Shown: piece after piece, positions 32,713 to 41,672 of the stretch
Numbering within the stretch: position 1 is the stretch's first letter
How the letters are laid out: each line of letters begins with the position of its first letter
DNA from: Salinarimonas ramus
GTDB lineage: Bacteria; Pseudomonadota; Alphaproteobacteria; Rhizobiales; Beijerinckiaceae
Direction: 5' to 3'
NCBI RefSeq assembly: GCF_014645695.1
Contig: NZ_BMMF01000015.1
Coordinates: forward strand, 107,917-171,916
DNA length: 64,000 bases
Made by a program: the position numbers and the translations under genes
Notes under the pieces: model-generated
Told to the model about the DNA's origin: nothing
Databases searched by the model: none
What the model saw: the letters and a program-made list of their open reading frames with translations, nothing else

Positions 32713-32840
32713 TCATGGCTGTCCCGAGACCTTCCCCGCAGATCGGCTCCGCCAGCCCGGCAATCTCTGTCGCCATGATGGTCGGACGGTGCCGTGGCCC
32801 ACCAAGCAACTTTACAGTCGGAATGAAGAGGACTTGAACC

Positions 32841-33365
32841 ATGACTGCGCGCTCGTCTTCCAGCTGGCCGCTGAGGGTCGCGGCAGGCGTGGCGGTCGTC
32901 TTCGGCCTCCTGACTATCGTATCCGGCGGAAGGACGCTGTTCGGGGGGCCCGCCGCAATTGCCGCAGCGGGAGATGCGGTCCCCTTCGTCCTGTGGTTCA
33001 ATTTTCTGTCGGGTTTCATCTACGTGCTCGCCGGAATTGGCATCGCCATGGATCGCCGCTGGGCGGCCATGCTTTCCATGGGTCTGGCGGCGACGATCGC
33101 AGCGGTGTTCGCTCTCTTCGGCCTGTACGCCCTCCAAGGTGCGGCGTTCGAGATGCGCACCGTTGGTGCGATGAGCCTTCGCTTGATTGTTTGGGTCGCT
33201 ATCGCTGCGGTAGCGGCACGGCACATTGATGGACGCAAAGCCGGACATCGGGTGGACAGCGCTCTCTGCGCTGTTCCCCGACTGTGGATCGGCCTGGTTT
33301 TTCTGCGCCGAACGGCGCGGGGTCCCGGAGCTTGCTCTATGCAGGCGAGGATCCGCTGCGCGTAG
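32841..33365 (+). CDS. Four-helix membrane protein of unknown function
   Basis: Up to 174 residues; the first about 130 form four membrane helices (VAAGVAVVFGLLTIVSGG; FVLWFNFLSGFIYVLAGIGIA; AAMLSMGLAATIAAVFALFGLYAL; LIVWVAIAAVAARHI) and look like a complete small membrane protein. The last about 40 residues are basic, cysteine-containing and of no clear character, perhaps the result of a lost stop codon. ATG 32841 is preceded by a weak AAGAGGA. Not recognised. Confidence 0.65.
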   Translation: MTARSSSSWPLRVAAGVAVVFGLLTIVSGGRTLFGGPAAIAAAGDAVPFVLWFNFLSGFIYVLAGIGIAMDRRWAAMLSMGLAATIAAVFALFGLYALQGAAFEMRTVGAMSLRLIVWVAIAAVAARHIDGRKAGHRVDSALCAVPRLWIGLVFLRRTARGPGACSMQARIRCA

Positions 33366-33590
33366 GTGGGGTCGCCACGACGGAGCCGAGTGACACCGAA
33401 TCCATCGTGCAAGGGCTGGCAAGGGCTGGGCATTCGCAGGGCGCAAACGCCGCGTTAGCTTCGATCATTACACACCCGCTCTCGGTCTCCAGCGCTGAGC
33501 AGCAGCCGGCTTCGAGTTCGGCAGGTAGAATGCTGCCGATGAGCTCGAGGAGACGGCGATGGTCGATCGGCTGATCGCCCACTCGGGCCG

Positions 33591-34403
33591 TCAGGTCCCC
33601 ACGAGCCGTGTGCCCTCCGCAAAGAACGGGTGCGGCCCGTCGAACGCGCCGACGAACGAGAGGTGGGTCACGAGTCGCCCCCCCGACACCGCATGCAGCA
33701 GCACGCCGGGCGGCTCCAGATGGAAGGTCGACGGCGCGTCCGGCGCGAGGTCGAGGGTCACCGCGTGGGCGGGGGAGGGCGCGACGATCACCGGCGTCGC
33801 GCCGAGCCGCCCGACGATCATGCGGTGGATGTGCCCGCACAGGATCGCCATCGGCGCCGGCCCCGCCGCGAGCGCGGCCTCGAGCCGGTCGACGCCGTCG
33901 AGCCCGATCGCGTCCATGTGCCCGATCCCGGTCGGGATCGGCGGGTGGTGCATGACGAGGAGCGCCGGCGCGTCGCTCTCCGAAAGGCGCTCCGAGAGCC
34001 AGCGTGCGCGGGTCTCGTCGATCGCGCCGCCCAGCGCGTCCGGCACTCGCGTGTCGAGGAGCACGATCCGCGTGTCCGCCACCCGGGCGACCCAGCCGAC
34101 GCCGCGCACGGGCGCGGCCATCCGGTCGGCGCAGGCGTCCCAGAAGGCGTCGCCGTCGTGATTGCCGGGGATCGGCAGCCACGGCATCGCGAGGCGATCG
34201 AGCTCGGCGCGCGCCATCGCGTATTCGGACGCCGTGCCCAGGTCGACGAGGTCCCCCGAGACGACGACCGCGTCGGGCCGGGGCAGGAGCGCGTTCAGGT
34301 GATCGACGGCGCGGGCCAGGAAGGCGCGGGTGTCGACCAGGCCGTAGGCGAGGGCGCCGCCCTCGCGGATGTGCAGGTCGGAGAGCTGGGCTAAGAGGGT
34401 CAA
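33591..34403 (-). CDS. Metallophosphoesterase, GpdQ/Icc-like phosphodiesterase
   Basis: Calcineurin-like metallophosphoesterase of 270 residues. Metal-binding motifs: AQLSDLHI (D-x-H), VVVSGDLVDLG (GD), PIPGNHDGD (GNHD), MHHPPI and LCGHIHRM (GHxH). The arrangement fits the GpdQ/Icc group, which cuts phosphodiesters such as glycerophosphodiesters or cyclic nucleotides in the presence of two metal ions. No in-frame ATG is near the N terminus; TTG 34403, which overlaps the ATPase stop, is the likely start. As last gene of the LacI-controlled ABC importer operon it probably hydrolyses the imported compound. No signal peptide, so cytoplasmic. Confidence 0.85.
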   Translation of the reverse strand: MTLLAQLSDLHIREGGALAYGLVDTRAFLARAVDHLNALLPRPDAVVVSGDLVDLGTASEYAMARAELDRLAMPWLPIPGNHDGDAFWDACADRMAAPVRGVGWVARVADTRIVLLDTRVPDALGGAIDETRARWLSERLSESDAPALLVMHHPPIPTGIGHMDAIGLDGVDRLEAALAAGPAPMAILCGHIHRMIVGRLGATPVIVAPSPAHAVTLDLAPDAPSTFHLEPPGVLLHAVSGGRLVTHLSFVGAFDGPHPFFAEGTRLVGT

Positions 34404-35401
34404 GACGGTCGGGGCTCCGGCGCGGGCTGCGTGGGAAAGGTCATCACCCGGCTCTCGTCGACGCGCACGCCGATCGCGTCTCCGGGCGCGAGGCGGCGCG
34501 CCTCGTGGTCGAGGACGCGCATCGGCCCGGCCTCGCTGTCGAGCGTGACACGGGTCGCCGCGCCGAGATAGGTGGTCGCCACCACGCGCGCGGCGATGCC
34601 CTCGCCGGGCGGAACGAGGCGCATGTGCTCGGGACGCACGAGGTGCGTGCGCCCGTCCGTATCCGGCAGGCGGTTCGTCTCGCCGAAGAAGGTCGCCACG
34701 AAGAGGTTCTGCGGGCGCTCGTAGACGTCGCGGGGCGTCCCGATCTGCTCGATCCGCCCGGCGCTCATCACCACGATGCGGTCGGCGATCGCCATCGCCT
34801 CCACCTGGTCGTGGGTGACGTAGACGGAGGTGACGGAGAGCTCCGCCAGCAGCGCGCCGATCTCCTCGCGCAGGGTCTCGCGCAGGCTCGCGTCGAGCGC
34901 GGTAAGCGGCTCGTCGAGGAACAGCGCGCGGGGCTCGGCGGCCAGCGCCCGGGCGAGCGCGACGCGCTGGCGCTGCCCGCCGGAGAGCTGGTCGATGCGC
35001 CGCGCGCCGAGCGCCTCGATGCGGCACAGGCGCATGTAATGCGCTGCGCGCGCCTCCCGCTCGGCGCGCGGCAGCCCCTTCAGGCGCAGGCCGTAGGCGA
35101 CGTTCTGCGCGACGCACATGTTGGGGAAGAGCGCGTAGGACTGGAACACCATGCCGACATTGCGCCGCTCGATCGGCCGGTCCGTGACGTCGTCGTCGCC
35201 GAACAGCACGCGCCCGCCCGGATCGGGGCGGTCGAGGCCCGAGAGGATGCGCAGCATCGTGGTCTTGCCGCAGCCCGACGGCCCGAGCAGGACGAGCCGC
35301 TCGCCGGGCTCGACGCCGAGGTCCGTGGGATGCAGCGCGCGCGTGCCGTTGGGATAGGTGCGGGCGCAGGCGCGCGCCTCGATGCGGGTCGGGTCGATCA
35401 T
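34400..35401 (-). CDS. ABC importer ATPase (PotA/PhnT-like)
   Basis: Nucleotide-binding subunit, 333 residues. Walker A GPSGCGKTTM, Q-loop MVFQSYALFPNM, signature LSGGQRQRVALARAL, Walker B ALFLDEPLTALD and switch VTHDQVEAM are intact, followed by a C-terminal regulatory OB-like domain (VRPEHMRLVPPGEG). It overlaps the permease gene by four bases. The type is that of polyamine, iron(III) and 2-aminoethylphosphonate importers; the partner binding protein and phosphodiesterase suggest an organophosphate or phosphonate substrate. Confidence 0.92.
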   Translation of the reverse strand: MIDPTRIEARACARTYPNGTRALHPTDLGVEPGERLVLLGPSGCGKTTMLRILSGLDRPDPGGRVLFGDDDVTDRPIERRNVGMVFQSYALFPNMCVAQNVAYGLRLKGLPRAEREARAAHYMRLCRIEALGARRIDQLSGGQRQRVALARALAAEPRALFLDEPLTALDASLRETLREEIGALLAELSVTSVYVTHDQVEAMAIADRIVVMSAGRIEQIGTPRDVYERPQNLFVATFFGETNRLPDTDGRTHLVRPEHMRLVPPGEGIAARVVATTYLGAATRVTLDSEAGPMRVLDHEARRLAPGDAIGVRVDESRVMTFPTQPAPEPRPS

Positions 35402-36246
35402 CGCCGCGCCTTTCCGCCGGGCGCGCCGAGGCCGCCGAGCCATTGGATGGCGACGAGAAGGGGTATGATCATGACGAAGAACACCAGCGTGTAGGCGGAG
35501 GCCACCTCGAGCCGCATCGAGGCGTAGGCGTCGGCGAGGCCGACGGGCAGCGTCTTGGTCAGCGGCGTGTGCAGCATCCAGGTGAGGTTGAACTCGCCGA
35601 CCGACAGCGTCACCACCATGAGCGAGCCCGCGAGGATCCCCGGGCGGGCGTTGGGCACGATCACCTCGAGGAAGCGCCGCCACGGTCCCGCGCCGAGCGA
35701 GGCGGCGCCCTCCTCCAGCGTGCGCGCGTCGATGGCCTGGAGGTTGGCCACGACCGCGCGCATCATGAAGGGCAGCGTGAACAGCACATGCCCGATCAGG
35801 ATGAACACCCAGGAGGTGCGCAGGTCGCCGACGCCGCCCCAGACCAGGATCATGGCGAGCGCGATGGCGAGGCCGGGCACGGCGATCGGCAGCGTGAGGA
35901 GTTCCTCGATCGCCCGGCTGGCGCGGCCCGGGTTGCGCACGAGGAACCAGGCGGCGGGCACGCCGAGCACGAGCGTCGTCGCGAGCGTCGCCAGCGCGAG
36001 GCCGAGCGTGAGCACGATCGTGTCGGAATAGAGCGCCAGCACCTCGCCGACCCAGCGCAGCGTCAGGCCGGACGAGAGGCCGCGGAAGTAGTTCGCCGTG
36101 ACGCCCGCGAGCATCGAGAGGATCGCGGGAAGGATGAGGAAGCCGGCGATGGCGAGCGTGAGCGCGAGACCGGCGGCGAAGGAGAGCCGCGAGCCGTAGC
36201 CCGTTCGCCGCGCCGGCGTCTTCGAGGGCAACGGCGCGCCCCTCAT
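35398..36246 (-). CDS. ABC importer permease 2 (PotC/PhnV-like)
   Basis: Inner-membrane permease of 282 residues with six predicted helices. The EAA loop that contacts the ATPase is seen as EEGAASLGAGPWRRFLEVIVPNARPGI. ATG 36246 overlaps the upstream permease stop by four bases. The C terminus (WLGGLGAPGGKARR) is short and basic. Confidence 0.9.
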   Translation of the reverse strand: MRGAPLPSKTPARRTGYGSRLSFAAGLALTLAIAGFLILPAILSMLAGVTANYFRGLSSGLTLRWVGEVLALYSDTIVLTLGLALATLATTLVLGVPAAWFLVRNPGRASRAIEELLTLPIAVPGLAIALAMILVWGGVGDLRTSWVFILIGHVLFTLPFMMRAVVANLQAIDARTLEEGAASLGAGPWRRFLEVIVPNARPGILAGSLMVVTLSVGEFNLTWMLHTPLTKTLPVGLADAYASMRLEVASAYTLVFFVMIIPLLVAIQWLGGLGAPGGKARR

Positions 36247-37055
36247 CCGGCCGCCGCCACGCTGGCGCCTCCGAACGCGCGGGCGACGAGCAGCGCCGCC
36301 CAGGTGACGAGGCCGAGCACGATGGCGAGCGCGCCGGCCGTGGCGAAGTTCGCCTGCAGCGTGAACTCGGTATAGATCAGCATGGGCATCACGTCGATGT
36401 CGGTGGCCAGCGTGAAGGCCGTGCCGAACGCCCCCATCGCGGTCGCGAAGGCGATGGCGCCCGACGCGACGAGGGCGGGCTTCAAAGCGGGCAGCGTCAC
36501 GTCGCGCAGGACGTGCCAGGGCTTCGCGCCGAGCGAGCGCGCGGCTTCCGCCATCGCCGGATCGATCGTCTCCACGCCCGACATCACGGTGATCAGGACC
36601 CGCGGCAGCGAGAAGTAGAGGTAGCCCGTGAACAGCCCCGCCATGGAATAGGCGAAGACGATCTTGTCGCCGACGAGCGCGTCGCTCACCTGGCCGATCA
36701 GCCCCTGCCGGCCCGCCAGCAGAATGATCATGAAGCCGATCACGACGCCGGGAAAGGCGAGGGGGAACGTCAGCATCGCGACGAGCAGCCCACGCCCCGG
36801 AAAGCGATGACGCGCCAGGAACAGCGCGGCGGCGGTGGCGAGGACGAGCGTCGCGACCGTCACCGCCGCCGACAGCGCGAGGGTCGCGAGCATCACCTCG
36901 CGGTGGCGCGCGTTCGTGACGACGGAGAAATAGGCGCCGAGCCCCTCCGGACCCGAGGCGCCCACGAGGGCGAGGCGCGCCATCGGCACGACGAAGAAGG
37001 CGAGCGCGAACAGCCCGGCCGGCAGGATCAGGAGGAGGTCGAAGCGGGTGCGCAT
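36243..37055 (-). CDS. ABC importer permease 1 (PotB/PhnU-like)
   Basis: Inner-membrane permease of 270 residues, six helices. EAA loop: AEAARSLGAKPWHVLRDVTLPALKPAL. I chose ATG 37055 (MRTRFDLLL); a TTG at 37073 would add six residues. It is the first permease after the binding-protein gene, separated from it by a perfect 13-base hairpin, as is typical where the binding protein must be made in excess. Confidence 0.9.
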   Translation of the reverse strand: MRTRFDLLLILPAGLFALAFFVVPMARLALVGASGPEGLGAYFSVVTNARHREVMLATLALSAAVTVATLVLATAAALFLARHRFPGRGLLVAMLTFPLAFPGVVIGFMIILLAGRQGLIGQVSDALVGDKIVFAYSMAGLFTGYLYFSLPRVLITVMSGVETIDPAMAEAARSLGAKPWHVLRDVTLPALKPALVASGAIAFATAMGAFGTAFTLATDIDVMPMLIYTEFTLQANFATAGALAIVLGLVTWAALLVARAFGGASVAAAG

Positions 37056-37077
37056 CGCGGGGCTCTGTGGCAATGGC

Positions 37078-37103
37078 GGGAGGGCTCCGGCCGGAGCCCT
37101 CCC
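37078..37103 (-). terminator. Perfect inverted repeat after the first binding-protein gene
   Basis: GGGAGGGCTCCGG pairs perfectly with CCGGAGCCCTCCC (13 bases each, no spacer), in the 75-base gap between binding protein and permease. It likely stabilises the binding-protein message and attenuates the genes after it. Confidence 0.7.
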
Positions 37104-37130
37104 GGTTGGTGCGGCTCGGCGCGCGTCGCG

Positions 37131-38153
37131 TCAGCGCACCTCGGCGAGATAGCGCTCGCCGAAGGCGGCCTGGACGCGCTCCATCTCGGCGTAGTCGACC
37201 GGCGTCGCGCGCTCGTACTCGGAGGCCGGCAGGAAGCGCGCCGCGACGTCCTCGGGCAGCTCGATCGGCCGCGCGGGGCGCAGGTAGGCGTTCGTCCAGA
37301 TCGCCTGTCCTTCGTCTGAGAGGATGAAGTCGAGGATGCGCTTGCCGTTCTCGACGTTGGGCGCGCCGGCGACGAGGCTCATGACGTAGGGCACGACGAC
37401 CGAGCCCTCGCAGGGCAGCACGAACTCGAAATTGCCCTCCTCGGTATACTTGGCGCGATAGGCGTTGAAGTCGTAGTCGAACAGGATCGGGATCTCGCCC
37501 GAGACGACGCGGGCGTAGGAGGTCTGCTTGGGAACGATCGGGTCGTTCTCGGCGAGGCGGCCGAAGTAGTCGATCGCCGGATCGAAGTTCGACAGGTCGC
37601 CGCCGAACGCCCGGTTCACCGCCACCGCGCCGGCATAGCCGACGAAGGCCGAGGACGGGTCGAGATAGCCGACCATGCCGTTGTATTCCGGCTTCAGGAG
37701 GTCCTCGAAGCAGGCCGGCACCGGCGCGCCGCCGAGCGCGTCGACGTTGACGAACAGCCCGAGCGTGCCCTGGTGGATGGTGAACCAGCGCCCTTCCGGA
37801 TCCTTCAGGCCCTCGGGGATCTCGTCGAAGCCCGTCGGCATGTAGGGCTCGACCACGCCCTCGGCGCCCGCCTTGATGCCGGTCGTCACGCCGTAATAGG
37901 CGACGTCGGCCACGGGGTTGCCGCGCTCGGCCAGGAGCTGGGTGAGGGTCTGGCCGGAATTCTTGTTGTCGTGGGGCACCTCGAGGCCGAGCTCGGTCTC
38001 GATGGCGGAGAGCATGGACGCCCAGTCCGCCCATTCGGGCGGGCAATTGTAGCAGATCGCGTCCGCGGCCTGCGCCGAGGGGGCTGCGAGCGCGAGGAGC
38101 GCGCTGGCGGCGAGGCTCGCGGCGAGGCTCGCCTTGAGAAACGTGCGGGTCAT
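37131..38153 (-). CDS. ABC importer substrate-binding protein (PhnS/AfuA/PotD-like)
   Basis: Periplasmic binding protein of 340 residues with a Sec signal (LKASLAASLAASALLALAAPSAQA, cleavage before ADAICY). The mature protein has the class II/PotD-AfuA pattern: GNPVADVAYYGVTTGIKAG, FTIHQGTLGLFVNVDALGG, GYLDPSSAFVGYAGAVAVN, and SDEGQAIWTNAYLRPARPIELP. Two cysteines (CYNC) near the mature N terminus may form a disulfide. It overlaps the LacI gene stop by four bases. Relatives bind 2-aminoethylphosphonate, iron or sugar phosphates, so substrate is uncertain; the neighbouring phosphodiesterase favours an organophosphate. Confidence 0.88.
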   Translation of the reverse strand: MTRTFLKASLAASLAASALLALAAPSAQAADAICYNCPPEWADWASMLSAIETELGLEVPHDNKNSGQTLTQLLAERGNPVADVAYYGVTTGIKAGAEGVVEPYMPTGFDEIPEGLKDPEGRWFTIHQGTLGLFVNVDALGGAPVPACFEDLLKPEYNGMVGYLDPSSAFVGYAGAVAVNRAFGGDLSNFDPAIDYFGRLAENDPIVPKQTSYARVVSGEIPILFDYDFNAYRAKYTEEGNFEFVLPCEGSVVVPYVMSLVAGAPNVENGKRILDFILSDEGQAIWTNAYLRPARPIELPEDVAARFLPASEYERATPVDYAEMERVQAAFGERYLAEVR

Positions 38154-39247
38154 CTGGGGCTCCGGTTGGGCTTCGTTGGTCCGAGGATGGTCGCCGATCC
38201 GGCTCGCAACGGATCGGCATCCGCGCGGGCGGCTGCGAGCGTGCCCCCCTCGAGGAACGTGTGCGGCAGGATCAGCTGACGGGGCGGCCCGCCGGCGATC
38301 AGGCCGAAGAGGAGATCGACGGCGGCCTCGCCCATGCGGCGCGCCGGCTGCGCCACCGTCGCGAGGCTCGGCTCGGCGATGCGCGCCATCGGCATGCCGT
38401 CGAAGCCGACGACCGAGAGGTCGCCCGGCACGGCGAGTCCGTGGCGCCGCGCGGCCGCCACCGCATGGAGGCCGAGCAGGTCGTTCGAGCAGATCAGCGC
38501 GGTCGGCGCCACGAGCCGCCCGATCAGGTCGCCGAGCGCGGCCTCGAAGGCTTCGTCCTGCGCGTCGAAAGGGATCTCGGCGGGGTCCCAGGCCGGGAGC
38601 CCGGCGGCGTCCATGGCTGCGCGGTAGCCCTCGTAGCGGGCGCGCGAGCGGTCGGACGAGGCGAACGCGCCGCCCAGGAAGGCGACGCGGCGATGGCCGA
38701 GCGCGATGAGCTGCTCGGTCGCCTCCTGCAGCGCCACCCGGCTGTCGACCGTCGCGAGGGAGAAGCGGGGCGCGCCGCCGTTCGGCTTGGGCTGATTGTA
38801 GGCGAGCACGAAGGGGACGCCGTGGCCGGCAACCGCGTCGATCCGGTCCGGCTTCGTGTCCGTGAGGGTGAGGACGAGCCCCTCGACGCCGCGGGCGACG
38901 AGCGTCGCCACCACGTCGAGCTCGCGCACGGGGTCGTAGCCGGAGCTCGCGATGACGGTCGAGAAGCCCCGCTGCGCCGCGGCCCGCTCGATGCCCTCGA
39001 GCGAGCGCGCGAAGATCGGGTTCGACAGGGTCGGCACGAGGACGCCGATCGCGCGGCTCGCGCCGGAACGCAGCGACCGCCCGGCGGCGTCCGGCATGAA
39101 GCCCAGGACCGCGATGGCCTGGCGCACCCGGGATGCGGTCTGCGGGGCGACGGCGCCGGACCCGTTGAGGACGCGGGACACCGTCCCGACGGCCACGCCG
39201 GCCGCAGTTGCCACGTCCCGGATCGTCGCCTTGTGTCGCCTCGACAT
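38150..39247 (-). CDS. LacI-family transcriptional regulator
   Basis: A 365-residue repressor: N-terminal helix-turn-helix and hinge (ATIRDVATAAGVAVGTVSRVLNGSG) and a periplasmic-binding-like effector domain (RAIGVLVPTLSNPIFARSLEGI, ICSNDLLGLHAVAAARRHGL). ATG 39247 was chosen because the frame is open much further upstream but the LacI N terminus starts here. A LacI-type operator lies 12-25 bases upstream. It is the first gene of the importer-phosphoesterase operon and overlaps the binding-protein gene, so it probably senses the imported compound or its product and regulates itself. Confidence 0.92.
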   Translation of the reverse strand: MSRRHKATIRDVATAAGVAVGTVSRVLNGSGAVAPQTASRVRQAIAVLGFMPDAAGRSLRSGASRAIGVLVPTLSNPIFARSLEGIERAAAQRGFSTVIASSGYDPVRELDVVATLVARGVEGLVLTLTDTKPDRIDAVAGHGVPFVLAYNQPKPNGGAPRFSLATVDSRVALQEATEQLIALGHRRVAFLGGAFASSDRSRARYEGYRAAMDAAGLPAWDPAEIPFDAQDEAFEAALGDLIGRLVAPTALICSNDLLGLHAVAAARRHGLAVPGDLSVVGFDGMPMARIAEPSLATVAQPARRMGEAAVDLLFGLIAGGPPRQLILPHTFLEGGTLAAARADADPLRAGSATILGPTKPNRSPR

Positions 39248-39258
39248 GTCGCCGCCTA

Positions 39259-39272
39259 TGGAACCGTTTCCA
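39259..39272. promoter_or_regulatory. LacI-type operator upstream of the lacI-like gene
   Basis: TGGAACCGTTTCCA fits the LacI/GalR consensus TGNAANCGNTTNCA exactly at every fixed position. It is 12 bases upstream of the regulator start codon, so binding should block its own transcription and that of the downstream operon. Confidence 0.85.
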
Positions 39273-39345
39273 ATCGCGACCCTACGGGCGCCGGGTGACG
39301 CGTCGATGACGCCGGGCAGGGTTTCGCCGCCGATCTGCAGCGCCG

Positions 39346-40527
39346 TCACGGCGCCGCGGTCTGGCCTGTCTCCGCGCGCGTCGGGGGTATCCGGAAGAGG
39401 CGGCGCCGGATCGGCATCAGCGCGGCGCCGACGACGCTGGGATCGGCGTCGATCTCGCCGACCACGAGCTCCGGCCCAGGAATTTGGCGGCCGTAGCGGT
39501 CGATCCGCTCGCCCTGCGCAGCGACGATCAGCCGGTGCCGCAGGTCGCGTGGCGCTTCGCCCCCGAAGATCACCGCGGCCGGATCGACGATGCCGATCAA
39601 CGCGCGGATCATCTGCGCGAGCGCCGGCGTCACGCGCGCGATCCAGGCAGCGATCGCCGGCCAGGCGGGATCGTAGCGGGTTCGCAGGGCCGAGACGTTG
39701 GCGACGTCGAGGCCGTTCGCCCGGAGCTGCTCGAGCAGGCCCGACAGGGCCGGCCGGTCCGCGAACTCGGCCGGCGTGTAGATCGAGGATATCTCCGCCG
39801 CGTTGCCGTGCGCGCCGTGCCACGGCAGCCCGCCGAGGACGAGCCCGCCACCGAAGCCGTGATTGAGGGACAAATATGCGAAGGTGTCGTAGCGCCGGCC
39901 GGCCCCGGCCCAGAGCTCCGCGACCGCACCCAGGTTGGCGTTGTTCTCGGCGTAGACCGGTCCGTCGACATCCGGCGCGAAGGTCGCGACCACGTCGACG
40001 GACGTCCAGCCGTCCAGCGGCGAAGGCGGGACGAACGCGTTTCCGCGGACCTGGCGGAATCCCTGCATCGAGACGCCCAGGCCGGCGACGCGCTCGCGCG
40101 GCAGCGCAAGTCGCGCGAGCGCGTCGGACAGCGCCTCGGCCGCCGCCGCGCGCACGGCGTCGCGATCGTTCGGCGGGGCCGTGAGCTCGGACCGGTGGAG
40201 GACCTCGCCGACGAGGTTCACGACCGCGATGCGCACGCGGTCCGTGTCGACGGCCACCCCGAGGCCGAAGGCGCCGTCGGGGCGCAGCGACAACCGGGGG
40301 CTGGGCTTGCCCGGCCCGGTTATCGTGGGCGGGTCGGATCTCAAGAGGCCCCGGGCCAAGAGGTCCTCGGCGATCCGGTGCACCGATTGCTGCGAGAGCA
40401 GCGTCATCTCGGGCAGGGCCGAGCGCGCAACGCCGCCGGCCCGCCGCACCGCGTCGAGGACGACGCCGGTGCTGGGACCGATCTCGAAGATCGAAGAGGG
40501 ATCCGCCGCCCGCCCTGTCCCGGTCAT
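39346..40527 (-). CDS. ROK-family transcriptional regulator
   Basis: Winged-helix N terminus (TGVVLDAVRRAGGVARSALPEMTLLSQQSVHRIAEDLLARGLL) joined to a ROK sugar-kinase-like domain (FGLGVAVDTDRVRIAVVNLVGEVLHRS; LNHGFGGGLVLGGLPWHGAHGNAAEI). About 393 residues from ATG 40527; GTG 40560 is also possible. The usual zinc-binding cysteine cluster of active ROK kinases is missing, fitting a regulator that binds rather than phosphorylates a ligand. It is divergent from the second ABC importer operon at 40.6 kb and very likely controls it. Confidence 0.88.
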   Translation of the reverse strand: MTGTGRAADPSSIFEIGPSTGVVLDAVRRAGGVARSALPEMTLLSQQSVHRIAEDLLARGLLRSDPPTITGPGKPSPRLSLRPDGAFGLGVAVDTDRVRIAVVNLVGEVLHRSELTAPPNDRDAVRAAAAEALSDALARLALPRERVAGLGVSMQGFRQVRGNAFVPPSPLDGWTSVDVVATFAPDVDGPVYAENNANLGAVAELWAGAGRRYDTFAYLSLNHGFGGGLVLGGLPWHGAHGNAAEISSIYTPAEFADRPALSGLLEQLRANGLDVANVSALRTRYDPAWPAIAAWIARVTPALAQMIRALIGIVDPAAVIFGGEAPRDLRHRLIVAAQGERIDRYGRQIPGPELVVGEIDADPSVVGAALMPIRRRLFRIPPTRAETGQTAAP

Positions 40528-40628
40528 GGGAGTCCGCGCCTGCGCCTTACGAAGCGTCACAATAGTTTCACTCGACGTAAGTAATGCCCCGTGACGCGAC
40601 GGAACGCAACGGCCATCGAGGCGCGGGC

Positions 40629-41672
40629 ATGATCGGGGTTTCGGCGAACGGCCTGGTGATGCGCTTCGACGGGGTCACCGCGGTCGACGACGTGACGTTC
40701 GACGTCGCCCCCGGCGAGTTCGTCACCCTGCTCGGCCCGTCCGGCTGCGGGAAGACCACGCTTCTCAAGATGATCTCCGGTTTCCTCCAGCCGCACGCCG
40801 GCAGCATCCGGCTCGGCGACGAGGATATCACCAGGGTCCCGCCAGAGGCGCGCGACACCGCCCTCTGCTTCCAGTCCTACGCGCTGTTTCCACACCTCAG
40901 CGTTCGCGAGAACCTGGAGTTCGGCCTGCGCCAGAAGCGGCTGTCGCGCGACGAGCGCCGTCGGCGGGTGGAGGAGGTCGCGAGCACGCTCGAGCTCGAT
41001 CCGCAGATGGACAAGCTGCCCAACCAGCTGTCGGGCGGGCAGCAGCAGCGGGTCTCGCTGGGGCGGGCGCTCGTCATGCGCCCGGGCGTGATCCTGTTCG
41101 ACGAGCCGTTGTCCAATCTCGACGCGCGGCTGCGCGACCAGGTCCGGATCCTGATCCGGCGCGTGCAGCGCGATTTCGGCCTCACGGCGATCTACGTCAC
41201 CCACGACCAGTCCGAGGCGCTGGCGCTGTCCGACCGGATCTTCGTGATGAACGCCGGCCGGGTGGAGCAGGCCGATACGCCCGAGGCGCTCTACTACCGC
41301 CCGCGCACCGGCTTCGTCGCCGACTTCATCGGCGGCGCCAACATCCTGCGGGGCCGGCTGACGGCGCAGACCGCTCCCGGCGAGTGGGCGGTCGACACCC
41401 CGATCGGCGTCCTCACCGCGCGCGTCGACGCGCCGCGACGGGGCGCCGAGGTGCATCTGTGCTGGCGGCCGGAGACCGCGGAGCTCGCCGCCGACGGCCT
41501 GCCGGCGCAGGTTCTCCACCGGGCCTTCCAGGGCCATTTCACGGACCTCGCGGTCGCCACGAACGGGGTTCCCTACCGCATCCAGGTTCCGCGCACGCAG
41601 GCGCGCGAAGGCGACGAGATCCGCTTTCGGATCGCGCCGGAGCACGTCGTCGTGCTGGAGGCCGGTCCATGA
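40629..41672 (+). CDS. ABC importer ATPase (PotA/UgpC-like)
   Basis: Nucleotide-binding subunit, 347 residues from ATG 40629 (MIGVSANG); a start at 40584 is possible but gives an atypical N terminus. Walker A GPSGCGKTTLL, Q-loop LCFQSYALFPHLS, signature LSGGQQQRVSLGRALV, Walker B ILFDEPLSNLD and VTHDQSEAL are intact, followed by the C-terminal regulatory domain. First gene of the second importer operon; it overlaps the permease gene by four bases. Confidence 0.92.
   Translation: MIGVSANGLVMRFDGVTAVDDVTFDVAPGEFVTLLGPSGCGKTTLLKMISGFLQPHAGSIRLGDEDITRVPPEARDTALCFQSYALFPHLSVRENLEFGLRQKRLSRDERRRRVEEVASTLELDPQMDKLPNQLSGGQQQRVSLGRALVMRPGVILFDEPLSNLDARLRDQVRILIRRVQRDFGLTAIYVTHDQSEALALSDRIFVMNAGRVEQADTPEALYYRPRTGFVADFIGGANILRGRLTAQTAPGEWAVDTPIGVLTARVDAPRRGAEVHLCWRPETAELAADGLPAQVLHRAFQGHFTDLAVATNGVPYRIQVPRTQAREGDEIRFRIAPEHVVVLEAGP

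Noticed and set aside
32700..32800. Minus-strand segment EIAGLAEPICGEGLGTAM resembling a flavoprotein (geranylgeranyl-reductase-like) motif
   Set aside because: Too short, no surrounding domain in frame; could be chance.
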